Notes: a model not told the origin generated them from the letters alone. DNA of 13,620 nt from Flavobacteriales bacterium (GCA_011524845.1 WTJL01000113.1:1587-15206), one strand, 5' to 3'; shown: positions 1 through 6,854, counted from the stretch's first letter. Translations and numbers: made by a program.

Positions 1-549
1 GCCATCTTCAAAGTCGACCTGTCGCTGGAAGGGGAGGGGGAATGGGACGCCTTGGGATGCGGTCTTGAATGGACGTCCATGTCGGACACCGCCTTCGAAA
101 GTGCGTCCCTGGTGATGCCGACCAATGCGGCGTGGCAGACGGCCCAGTTCTCGTTGGTTTTGGGTGTGGGGTCTCATGCCTACCGATTTGTCCGGCCCGA
201 TGGTGTGGCAGAAGAGGCCATGCGGTCATTGACCATCGAAGGTGGCGTGGGTGAGGTCGACGCCGGAGTGGTGTGCTTCAACCAGGACCAGGTCTGCCCG
301 GGGTGCACTGACCCCATGGACGTGGCCTACAATCCTTGGTCGGTGACCGATGAAGGGTGCGAAGGGTGGTTGATGTCCGGTTGCACGTATCCGGAGGCCA
401 CCAACTACAGCGGTGCGGCCAACGACGACGACGGTACTTGCACGTTCGAGACAGCCAATGCGTGTCCAGGAGATTTGGATGGGGATGGCAGTGTGAGCGT
501 GAACGACCTCATGGACATGCTGGCTGCGATGGGCAGCACGTGCGACTGA
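1..549 (+). CDS. Secreted Cys-rich protein with C-terminal dockerin-type EF-hand (3' end of gene)
   Basis: The reading frame is open from base 1 to a TGA at 547-549, so 182 residues are visible and the true start lies upstream of the window. The first ~95 residues begin with FKVDLS and run to a GVVCF motif. This resembles the 'FxVDMs...' beta-sandwich (starch-binding/CBM-like) modules that recur in Bacteroidota secreted proteins. Two 'GCTxPxAxNY' type Cys-rich units follow (about residues 101 and 127-147), the second ending DDDGTC. The last 28 residues (155-182) start CPGDLDGDGSVSVNDL, a single dockerin/EF-hand calcium loop with Asp at alternating positions. No T9SS type A domain follows, so the EF-hand is the true C-terminus. 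The protein is inferred to be extracellular. Substrate and role cannot be told from this fragment. It converges on the DUF551-like gene, with 18 bases between the two stops. Confidence 0.8.
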   Translation, partial: AIFKVDLSLEGEGEWDALGCGLEWTSMSDTAFESASLVMPTNAAWQTAQFSLVLGVGSHAYRFVRPDGVAEEAMRSLTIEGGVGEVDAGVVCFNQDQVCPGCTDPMDVAYNPWSVTDEGCEGWLMSGCTYPEATNYSGAANDDDGTCTFETANACPGDLDGDGSVSVNDLMDMLAAMGSTCD

Positions 550-567
550 TCAAACTTTGAGAATGGA

Positions 568-852
568 TCACTCTGAGGACGAAGGGCCTTCAGGGATGGG
601 GCACCAGTGGGTGACATCGCTGAAAAAGTGGTTGCTGTTGCCTTCACCGGCCCAAAAGTGCAAGCCGTGTTTGGCCCGCTTTTCCTCGTTCTTGGCATAG
701 AAATCTTTGCAAAAACGGAGGACGACCACTTCCCGTTGTTCAAACTGCAGGTCTTTGCCTGGGAGGAACACTTTGTTGCCGGGAATGAAGCCCAACACCC
801 GTTGATCGTCCTCAGGCAGTTGGTCTGCCACCGCGGTCCACGTCGTGCTCAT
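568..852 (-). CDS. Small DUF551-like protein
   Basis: This 94-residue protein starts at the ATG at 850-852 and stops with TGA at 568-570. A longer open frame runs upstream, but it only covers the antisense of the neighbouring gene. The protein begins MSTTWTAVADQLPEDDQRVL and ends with VTHWCPIPEGP. This matches the DUF551 layout as I remember it: an N-terminal W-x-x-V-x-x-x-LP-x-(D/E) segment, a variable middle, and a C-terminal 'THWxPxPE(P/G)P' segment. The middle is basic and aromatic (FCKDFYAKNEEKRAKHG). DUF551 members are small proteins of unknown function, often found in phages and accessory DNA. Its start codon overlaps the stop of the PaaG-type gene in an ATGA (849-852), so translation is probably coupled and both genes share one transcript. 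No signal peptide or membrane segment is visible. The family call is by eye. Confidence 0.75.
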   Translation of the reverse strand: MSTTWTAVADQLPEDDQRVLGFIPGNKVFLPGKDLQFEQREVVVLRFCKDFYAKNEEKRAKHGLHFWAGEGNSNHFFSDVTHWCPIPEGPSSSE

Positions 853-1628
853 CGCCCTTGGAATTGAGGCTTTCGCTTCTCCAAAAACGCTTGAACCCCT
901 TCGGCGTAGTCCTCGGTTTCCGCCGCTTCGAATTGAAGGTCGAGTTCCAAGGCCAGCTGTGCATGGAGGTCTTGCGTCAACCCTTGGTGAAGGGCTTTCT
1001 TGGTCAGGCCCAACCCGCGTGTGGGCATGTTGGCCAATTTGGTGGCCAACGTGTGCACCGCAGTGGCAAACTGGTCCTCTTCCACGGCTTGGTGGATCAA
1101 CCCCATGTCTTGGGCATCTTGGGCCAAAAGAGGCTCCCCCAACATGGTCAATGCCTTGGCCCGGGCCATGCCCACCAGCCGAGGAAGCCAAAAGGTGCCG
1201 CCACTGTCGGGAATCAAGCCAATGTTGGCGAAGGCCTGAATGAACTTCACCGAGGTCTTGGCCACCACAAAATCACAAGCCAACGCAATGTTGGCGCCCG
1301 CGCCTGCGGCCACCCCATTGACCGCCGCCACCACAGGCTTCTCCATGTCGCAGATGCGGCGAATGCTGCGGTTGTAGGTTTCTTCGACGATGACCTTGAA
1401 GCCGGGACTGGCTTCGGAGGTGACCTCCTTCAAGTCTTGGCCAGCGCAAAAGGCACGGCCTTCTCCCGTGATGACCACACAGCGCACGGCGTCGTTGTTG
1501 GCCGCATCGTCCAGGGCAGCTTGAAAGGCGCGTCCCATGTCTTGGTTGAAGCTGTTGAAGACGTCTGGACGGTTCAGGGTGAGGGTCATGACCCCGTGGT
1601 CCAATGTGGTGAGCAAAGTCTCAGACAT
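849..1628 (-). CDS. paaG: PaaG-type enoyl-CoA hydratase/isomerase (crotonase superfamily)
   Basis: This 259-residue cytoplasmic protein has the usual crotonase length. Its oxyanion-hole segments are FCAGQDL (60-66) and NGVAAGAGA (104-112). The GLIPDSGGT segment (137-145) carries Asp141 where hydratases have their second catalytic Glu. This pattern, and the ending RKPQFQGR, closely resemble E. coli PaaG. PaaG isomerises the ring 1,2-epoxyphenylacetyl-CoA to an oxepin-CoA and can also shift delta3/delta2-enoyl-CoA double bonds. No other paa genes are in the window, so a general enoyl-CoA isomerase or hydratase role remains possible. I chose the start at 1628 (MSETLL...). An in-frame upstream extension to 1697 would add 23 unrelated residues and run through the preceding terminator. 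A TACCTTGC box ends 4 nt before this ATG. The gene is the first of a two-gene unit with the DUF551-like gene (ATGA overlap). Confidence 0.9.
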   Translation of the reverse strand: MSETLLTTLDHGVMTLTLNRPDVFNSFNQDMGRAFQAALDDAANNDAVRCVVITGEGRAFCAGQDLKEVTSEASPGFKVIVEETYNRSIRRICDMEKPVVAAVNGVAAGAGANIALACDFVVAKTSVKFIQAFANIGLIPDSGGTFWLPRLVGMARAKALTMLGEPLLAQDAQDMGLIHQAVEEDQFATAVHTLATKLANMPTRGLGLTKKALHQGLTQDLHAQLALELDLQFEAAETEDYAEGVQAFLEKRKPQFQGR

Positions 1629-1632
1629 GGAT

Positions 1633-1640
1633 GCAAGGTA
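1633..1640 (-). promoter_or_regulatory. Putative -7 promoter element of the paaG-type gene (leaderless arrangement)
   Basis: On the minus strand the sequence reads TACCTTGC-atcc-ATG. TACCTTGC is a variant of the Bacteroidota TAnnTTTG element. Its first T is 12 nt before the A of the start codon, so transcription would begin at or very near the ATG. No clear -33 TTTG is present; the -28 to -32 region is the T-run of the upstream terminator. Confidence 0.45.
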
Positions 1641-1655
1641 GGCTGAGGTCCATCG

Positions 1656-1686
1656 AAAAAGCCCGGACCAATGGCCCGGGCTTTTT
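1656..1686 (-). terminator. Rho-independent terminator of the add/arylsulfotransferase unit
   Basis: AAAAA precedes a GC-rich stem GCCCGG (1661-1666) that pairs with CCGGGC (1676-1681), followed by TTTTT. The stem can be extended towards the loop by CCA/TGG across one mismatch. The hairpin lies 25 bases past the stop of the gene at 1712-4093, read on the minus strand. Both flanks carry A5/T5, so it could act in both directions. Confidence 0.85.
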
Positions 1687-1711
1687 GTTCTTTTCAAAGG
1701 GTTTTCCCCAA

Positions 1712-4093
1712 TCAGCGAATCACTTGGATGCGCTGCGTGGTTGTCGTGTTTCCTTGCGTGAGGCGGAGCATGTAGGCTCCGGCTGGAACGTTGGAGAGGT
1801 CGAGGACGGTTCGCGTGTTCTGCACGTTGCGTTGCAGAATGTCGCGCCCGTTCAGGTCGGTCAACACGAGCTGGCCTTGTCCCAGCGTGTTCACTTGAAC
1901 GTGCAGCAAATCAGTGGCAGGGTTGGGGAACACCGACCACACGACGTCGCTTTCGTCCAAGCCATCCACGGCATCGATGACAAAATCGATGGAACCGATG
2001 CAGCCTGTGCTGTCGACGGCAAGGACGGAGTAGTCGCCGGCAAGCAAGCTGTCCACGCTCATGCTGTCCGCGAATGCCTCCTCGCTTTCACCTTCAAACC
2101 AGGCGTAGGCGTAGGGCTCCACACCGCCAGTCACCGTGGCCGTCGCCGAGCCGTTCCCCAACCCACCGTCGGTGGTGGTCTCCACGGAGACCTCGAGGAA
2201 TTCACACAGGTCAAAGTCGTACAAGGCACATGGGTCGTAGTTGCAGGCGAACTCAAACCCGCATCCGTATCCAAAGTTCTCCTCGGGAGCGAGGTAGCCG
2301 TCGTAGACAGGGTTGATGTATCCCAGGCTGTCGTACGTCAGGACGTAGTCGTTGCCAAACGAATCGGACACGTTCATGTCGTTGCCGCACAGGCTCAAGG
2401 TTTGGGTGGTCAAATCGTTGACCACAATCCCAAACCCGTTGTCGATGAGGATTTGTGCCACTTCGTCGTCGATGCTCCAGGTGTATCCCGATTCTGTCTC
2501 TTCCAGGGTCAAGGGGAGGCTTTCAGACACGGCGTACCCCCCGTTGCATCCCAGTTCTGGCTCGAGAACGCCAATCACAAAGTCCAGCGACGTGCCGTAG
2601 GAGGGGTCGAAATACACGCATGAATCGGCGGTGGTGGCCGTCTCGTCGTAGTTGCATGCCAAAGGATCCAAACAGCCGGCAATGGCTCCGCCACACACCA
2701 CCAAGGGGGTGGGGTCCAGTTCCAACACGCCTTGCGGTTCCAGCATCACGCTTTGGAAGGCAGGGAATTCAGAAGGGTAGCGGTGCGCGCGGAAGGTCAA
2801 ATTTTGGTTGATCGAAGGCTCCGTCCCTTGAGAGACTGGAGATGCGAAGCCCCCCGCGTTGACCAATGGTGTCTTGTACCTCCAGGCCAGTTCACCGTCG
2901 GGGGTGATTTCACGGGTGTCGCCCCAGCGGCCGTAACAAATGAGGCTGTTGCCGTTTTCGAGTCGCTGGAACGACGACAACCCTGAGGTGTAAATCGAGT
3001 CAGGGGCCACGTACGACCAATCAAAATCGGCGGGGAGGTAGGTGCCGTTGTCGAAGTCGGTCGCGAAGTTGTTGTCGTAATCGGTGTACGACGGGTTCAG
3101 CAAGTGAACTGCGCTGTGGGCACCACCGCCCGCACTCGGCACGCGGTTGTTGAAGACCGCAATTTTTCCGAAGTCAGGGTTGTTGAGGGTCACGTGGTCG
3201 TACACCCAGTGGCAGTCGTGTTGGTAGAACAACTGCTTGTCTTCTTCGGTGCCCATGTCGTAGGCCTCGGGGTTGCCCCAACGCCAAAGCAGCTGACCTG
3301 GCGTGAAGTTGTTGTAGTCGACGATCCACAGTTCATCGAACGTGGGAACGCTCAAAAGAAGGTGTTCGAAGTAGGGGTTGTAGTCAATGGCGTTGATGTG
3401 CAACCAGTCGCTCGGTTGGCTGCTGGGCGTGCCGTAGTTGACGTCAATCTTGTTGGGGCTGTCGCTGACCACACCAAAGTTGTCTTTGGCTGGGTCGAGG
3501 TCTTGCACGAGGTGGTCCCAGGCGTGCCACTCCCACACGATGTCGGCGCTGCCGTTGCCATCTGGGGACAACTCCAACACCATTTCAGACCACAGTCCGT
3601 CCTCAGGCACCAAGGCCGAGTCGCGTCCTGCCTGAAGCGCTTCTTCTGCGCTGAAGTGTTCCCACGCGATGGCGAACACGTTTCCGTTGGGCTTCACCTC
3701 AATGTCGTGGTGCAAACGTCCGGTGCTGTCGTTCAGGGTGTACGACCACAGCACGTCGTTGTCCCACGTCCGTCGCTCGACCGTGGCGCCGCCACCCCCG
3801 GCCCAAATCGGGTCCGAAGAGAAAACTTGCGGGCGGTAGGTCAAGACAATGTCCCCGTTCTCTTGCAGGTAGGCGACGTTTCCTGGACGAAGGGTGTCTG
3901 CGTTGGTCCAGGTGTGAACCACCTCCCCACAGAAATCCAACAGGTACACGTTGGGTTGGTTGTGGGGGTAGAGCAGCGTGTAGCCGTCGTCGACCAAGTC
4001 TGGCTGGAACTCTGTGACGCCGATGGTGTTTTGGGCCTGGAGCCCACAAGTGACGAGCAAAAGCAACGCCGAGGTGTACAGTTTTGAAATCAT
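1712..4093 (-). CDS. T9SS-exported arylsulfotransferase-like protein with SprB-like repeat and sorting domain (paralog 1)
   Basis: This is a 793-residue multidomain secreted protein. A signal peptide covers residues 1-20 (hydrophobic ALLLLVTCG, cleavage after LQA). Residues ~25-455 resemble the ASST/arylsulfotransferase beta-propeller family, with HHDIEVKPNGN (128-138), WEWHAWDHLVQD (187-198), DWLHINAIDYN (229-239), RWGNPEAY (271-278) and QHDCHW (291-296). ASST enzymes move sulfate from a phenolic sulfate ester to a phenol without PAPS; activity of this branch is unproven. A Cys-rich GCLDPLACNY unit (473-482) follows, then ~130 residues I do not recognise, then a SprB-like repeat (~640-705, with GGVEPYAYAW and LLAGDYSVLAVDSTGC). 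A T9SS type A sorting domain (~720-793) starts VFPNPATDLL and ends with a basic IQVIR. The ATG at 4093 follows paralog 2 by 24 bases, so cotranscription is likely. A weak TAAATTGG lies at 4113-4120. Confidence 0.88.
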   Translation of the reverse strand: MISKLYTSALLLLVTCGLQAQNTIGVTEFQPDLVDDGYTLLYPHNQPNVYLLDFCGEVVHTWTNADTLRPGNVAYLQENGDIVLTYRPQVFSSDPIWAGGGGATVERRTWDNDVLWSYTLNDSTGRLHHDIEVKPNGNVFAIAWEHFSAEEALQAGRDSALVPEDGLWSEMVLELSPDGNGSADIVWEWHAWDHLVQDLDPAKDNFGVVSDSPNKIDVNYGTPSSQPSDWLHINAIDYNPYFEHLLLSVPTFDELWIVDYNNFTPGQLLWRWGNPEAYDMGTEEDKQLFYQHDCHWVYDHVTLNNPDFGKIAVFNNRVPSAGGGAHSAVHLLNPSYTDYDNNFATDFDNGTYLPADFDWSYVAPDSIYTSGLSSFQRLENGNSLICYGRWGDTREITPDGELAWRYKTPLVNAGGFASPVSQGTEPSINQNLTFRAHRYPSEFPAFQSVMLEPQGVLELDPTPLVVCGGAIAGCLDPLACNYDETATTADSCVYFDPSYGTSLDFVIGVLEPELGCNGGYAVSESLPLTLEETESGYTWSIDDEVAQILIDNGFGIVVNDLTTQTLSLCGNDMNVSDSFGNDYVLTYDSLGYINPVYDGYLAPEENFGYGCGFEFACNYDPCALYDFDLCEFLEVSVETTTDGGLGNGSATATVTGGVEPYAYAWFEGESEEAFADSMSVDSLLAGDYSVLAVDSTGCIGSIDFVIDAVDGLDESDVVWSVFPNPATDLLHVQVNTLGQGQLVLTDLNGRDILQRNVQNTRTVLDLSNVPAGAYMLRLTQGNTTTTQRIQVIR

Positions 4094-4117
4094 GATGCAG
4101 TGGTGTTTGGGTCCAAT

Positions 4118-5782
4118 TTAATGGGCAATGGACAGTCGAAGGGTGTGAGACATGGAGTCATGTGTGTTCAATGTGGCGAAGTACATGCCTGCCGGCCAGT
4201 CGGCGGTGCCCAATTCTAAAGATTCTGAGGCCAAGACGCGTTGTTGTGCCACGGATTGTCCCATCGCATTGCGAACGGTCCACAATCCCTCCACGTTGGT
4301 GCGCAGCGTGACCACGTGGTTGGCCGGGTTGGGATGCGCCCCCAGCACTGGAACCTCAGTCCATGATGCGACGTCGGTGGAGGAGGTGTCCGCGGGAAAG
4401 AGGTCACACGTGAATTCCCCCAGACCTTCCAACGGCTCCCCAGGGGTGAGGTCACGTCCCTCAAACCCCGGATAGGAAGGGGCGTACCGATAGGCCCTGA
4501 ACACGTTGTTCTGCTGGGGGTTGGAGCCTTGGGTGGACACGCCGAAGTTTCCTTCAGGGTTGATGTATTCCCAGACGATGTCGCCGGTTTGGGTCACCTC
4601 AAACAGCCGTCCATTGGCGCCTTGACAAATGAGAAAGTTTCCGTTGGGCTGCGGCTGGACCCCGCTGATGTTGGAACTGTAGAAGGAGGCATTCAGCACT
4701 TCTGGGTAGCTCCACAGCCAGGTCTCTGGCCCAAAGGCCTCGTCCTGAGGCACCGGATAGGCCCCGTCCTCGTAAGGAGGAGACCAAACGTCGATGCTCG
4801 AACACTCGCACCCAGGTCGACCGGCACCGTTGTTGTAGATGACCAAATCCCCAGCCTGAGGGTGACCTTCAGGAATCCACTGAACGTCGTGTTGGCCAAA
4901 CATCATGCGGTCTTCTTCACTGCCACGGCCATAGGCCTCGGGATTGCCATACCGGTACAAAATGTCGCCGGCGGGACCCGCGGCTTGTTCGGTTGTGGTG
5001 TTGTGGTCGATGATCCAGATTTCGTTGAACCGGCGCGAGCTGATGGCGATGTGGTCCAAGCCGGCGTTGTAGTTCACGGCATTGGCGTGCATCCAGTCTC
5101 CGCTGTTGGCTCCACCCGGTCCACCACCGCCTCCGACATTGGCGTAGTTGACGTCGATGCGGTGAGGGTGATCCGAAGGCTCACCATGGTTGGCCAGCGA
5201 AGGGTCGACGTTCTGCACCAAGTGGTCCCAGGCATGCCACTCCCACACCACTTCGCCGCCAGACGGCAGGGTGGGGGCAATTTCAGTGATGGACTCGGGC
5301 CACATCAATTGGGGGTTCACCCGTCCAGCTTCCGCGGCTTCCTCTTGCGTCTTCAACTCCCAGGCCAAGACGAGCACGTGTCCATTGGGCATCCATGCAA
5401 AGTCGTGGTGATGGTGCTGGGTGTCGTCTGCCCAATCCAGCCACCACTCCAGCTCGCCGTCCCACGACATGCGCTCCAACCTTCCCCCAACACCGCCGCC
5501 GGCAAAGGCACCCGTCACCCGGCAGCCACGTGCCAAACTGCCATCTTCCAGGAGGTAGCACGCGCCTCCGGAGTTGTAGTCGCTGGTCCAGGTTTGGACG
5601 ACCTCTCCACAGTTGTTGATGAGGTGGGTGTTGGTGCTGCCCATGGGGTCGAGCAACGTGTAGCCATCGAAGGCCTCAGGGGCATTGAGAAAGGTTCCTA
5701 CGGTTTGGGTTTGCCCCCATGCGGGGAGCATGACCCAACACAGGCATCCCAGCGGGACCCAACGGAAGAAAAAGGGAATCAT
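4118..5782 (-). CDS. T9SS-exported arylsulfotransferase-like protein (paralog 2)
   Basis: This 554-residue secreted protein starts at the ATG at 5780-5782, which overlaps the add stop codon in an ATGA. An ATG 18 bases upstream (MANHRL...) is possible, but the chosen start puts a normal signal peptide first: MIPFFFRW..., with a hydrophobic core to about residue 20 and cleavage near AWG-Q. Residues ~28-450 form the arylsulfotransferase-like propeller, with HHHHDFAWMPNGH (123-135), WEWHAWDHLVQ (180-190), DWMHANAVNYN (229-239), RYGNPEAYG (277-285), GQHDVQWIPEG (297-306), NGNFLICQG (380-388) and FRAYRYAP (428-435). A short Gly-rich insert sits at 217-227. A compact T9SS type A domain closes the protein (~475-554, with HPNPANH and WPAGMYFATL). 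It shares motif order with paralog 1 but lacks the Cys-rich, unrecognised and SprB-like modules. The sulfotransferase role is family inference. Coupling to add is seen; its biological reason is unknown. Confidence 0.88.
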   Translation of the reverse strand: MIPFFFRWVPLGCLCWVMLPAWGQTQTVGTFLNAPEAFDGYTLLDPMGSTNTHLINNCGEVVQTWTSDYNSGGACYLLEDGSLARGCRVTGAFAGGGVGGRLERMSWDGELEWWLDWADDTQHHHHDFAWMPNGHVLVLAWELKTQEEAAEAGRVNPQLMWPESITEIAPTLPSGGEVVWEWHAWDHLVQNVDPSLANHGEPSDHPHRIDVNYANVGGGGGPGGANSGDWMHANAVNYNAGLDHIAISSRRFNEIWIIDHNTTTEQAAGPAGDILYRYGNPEAYGRGSEEDRMMFGQHDVQWIPEGHPQAGDLVIYNNGAGRPGCECSSIDVWSPPYEDGAYPVPQDEAFGPETWLWSYPEVLNASFYSSNISGVQPQPNGNFLICQGANGRLFEVTQTGDIVWEYINPEGNFGVSTQGSNPQQNNVFRAYRYAPSYPGFEGRDLTPGEPLEGLGEFTCDLFPADTSSTDVASWTEVPVLGAHPNPANHVVTLRTNVEGLWTVRNAMGQSVAQQRVLASESLELGTADWPAGMYFATLNTHDSMSHTLRLSIAH

Positions 5783-6795
5783 GAGTCGGTGGTTGGCCAT
5801 ACGGTGTCGATGCGTTCTTGAGGTATGAAAGACGCTTTTCGAGACCATGAATTGCATTTTATGAGGTCTGAAGTGGAGAGCCCCAAGTTTTGGGTGGCGT
5901 GACGGCACTCGTCCATCAAGGTGATGTCCATCACGCCTGGGTCGTCGGTGTTCAAGGTGGTTTTCACCCCACGCTCCATCAACGTTTTGAACGGATGGGC
6001 TTCCAGCGAAGAAACGGCACGGGTCAACACATTGCTCCAAGGGCAGAGTTCCAGTGGAATGCCTTCCTGTGCCAGCCGCTCCACCACGCGGTCGTCTTGA
6101 ATGGCTTGAACGCCGTGCCCGATCCGGTCGGCACCGAGCTCGTCGATGGCGACCAAGATGTTGTTGGCGGCGCCCTCCACACACGGCTCTCCCGCGTGCA
6201 CGGTGATGCCGAGGCCTTGGGCTTTGGCCTTCTGAAACAAGGGGGCGAATGGCGATGCCGGAAAGTTCACCTCGTCGTCGGCGAGGTCGAGGCCGACAAA
6301 AGCGGCCTTCCGTTCCAGCATCCAATCGCACCACCGGGCGTTCTCTTCCACGCTTTTGATGCGCTGCAAAAGGCCGATGAGGCCCACGACCATGGGGAAC
6401 TCCGCTTCTGCCCGGGCCACCCCCCGCTGAATCGCTTCCAGCATGCGGTCGGCGTTCATGTGGGGATGCGCATCGAGCAAGAAGGATGGTGCATACCTCA
6501 ATTCAAGGACCCTGACATTGCTCACGGTGTGCATGTCGGCGCAGGCCTCGTAGGTCAGTTGTTCCACTTTGGCCTCGGTGTCGATGACGTCCCTGGTGTT
6601 GAGGAATTTGTGCAAGACCGACGGCAGGTCGGCCATGGGTTCCTTCACCAAAAAGGCCTGCGCAAAGTCGCTGTCGTTTTGCACGTCCATGCCCATGTCC
6701 ACCGCCCAGGCTTGAAGGGTGGACCGGCGAAAGGTCAATTCAAGGTGGCAATGCAATTCGACCTTGGGAATCGAGAAGAGGTCTTGGTCAGACAT
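5779..6795 (-). CDS. add: Adenosine deaminase family protein
   Basis: This 338-residue protein matches the length of bacterial Add. The family hydrolyses adenosine (or deoxyadenosine) to inosine and ammonia in the cytoplasm, for purine salvage. The zinc and catalytic residues are present: H15 and H17 in ELHCHLEL, H200 and E203 in ITVHAGE, H227 in IGHGV, and D284/D285 in NTDDPGV. The first motif is unusual: classical enzymes have HLDG, in which the Asp contacts the ribose 5'-OH and Gly follows, whereas here it reads HLEL. Adenosine is therefore likely but not certain as substrate. The start at 6795 (MSDQDLFSIPKVEL) puts the first motif where other Adds have it; a GTG extension to 6837 is unlikely. 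A GAACTTGC box ends 4 nt upstream. The gene leads a three-gene unit with the two arylsulfotransferase-like genes (ATGA overlap) and diverges from smpB. Confidence 0.92.
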   Translation of the reverse strand: MSDQDLFSIPKVELHCHLELTFRRSTLQAWAVDMGMDVQNDSDFAQAFLVKEPMADLPSVLHKFLNTRDVIDTEAKVEQLTYEACADMHTVSNVRVLELRYAPSFLLDAHPHMNADRMLEAIQRGVARAEAEFPMVVGLIGLLQRIKSVEENARWCDWMLERKAAFVGLDLADDEVNFPASPFAPLFQKAKAQGLGITVHAGEPCVEGAANNILVAIDELGADRIGHGVQAIQDDRVVERLAQEGIPLELCPWSNVLTRAVSSLEAHPFKTLMERGVKTTLNTDDPGVMDITLMDECRHATQNLGLSTSDLIKCNSWSRKASFIPQERIDTVWPTTDS

Positions 6796-6799
6796 GCGA

Positions 6800-6807
6800 G
6801 CAAGTTC
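6800..6807 (-). promoter_or_regulatory. Putative -7 promoter element of add (degenerate)
   Basis: On the minus strand the sequence reads GAACTTGC-tcgc-ATG. Except for the first base it fits the TA(A/C)CTT(S)(S)-N4-start pattern seen at five other genes here. It partly overlaps an inverted repeat at 6804-6816. Confidence 0.3.
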
Positions 6808-6816
6808 CGCAGGAAC
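6804..6816. repeat. Perfect inverted repeat GTTCC-GCA-GGAAC, operator-like
   Basis: The 5-bp arms are perfect and separated by 3 bases. It lies in the 59-bp gap between the divergent add and smpB starts and overlaps the putative add -7 element. It could be an operator; a 13-bp palindrome can also arise by chance. Confidence 0.35.
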
Positions 6817-6842
6817 GGCCGGGCTTCCAACCTTCACCGCCG

Positions 6843-6850
6843 TAACTTCG
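6843..6850 (+). promoter_or_regulatory. Putative -7 promoter element of smpB (leaderless arrangement)
   Basis: The sequence reads TAACTTCG-tccc-ATG. It matches TAnnTTTG with one change, and its first T is 12 nt before the A of the start codon. There is no Shine-Dalgarno sequence between the box and the ATG. Confidence 0.45.
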
Positions 6851-6854
6851 TCCC

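Noticed and set aside
550..567. GATC...GATC symmetry at the convergent stops near 549/568
   Set aside because: Only four bases pair across a long spacer; too weak to call a terminator or site.
858..1646. Long plus-strand open frame opposite the PaaG-type gene
   Set aside because: The sense-strand protein has clear crotonase motifs; the antisense frame is open because of the GC-rich third codon positions and has no recognisable protein features.
4113..4120. TAAATTGG as an independent promoter for arylsulfotransferase paralog 1
   Set aside because: It overlaps the stop codon of paralog 2, has a weak match, and the 24-base gap favours cotranscription; kept only as a remark.
5741..5782. Lipoprotein signal in arylsulfotransferase paralog 2 (VPLGC)
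   Set aside because: Pro at -3 does not fit a lipobox, and the C-terminal T9SS domain together with a normal cleavage site near AWG-Q favours signal peptidase I.
4529..5821. 430-codon plus-strand open frame opposite arylsulfotransferase paralog 2
   Set aside because: It mirrors a gene with a signal peptide, family motifs and a sorting domain; its translation is biased to Val/His/Arg as expected for an antisense shadow.
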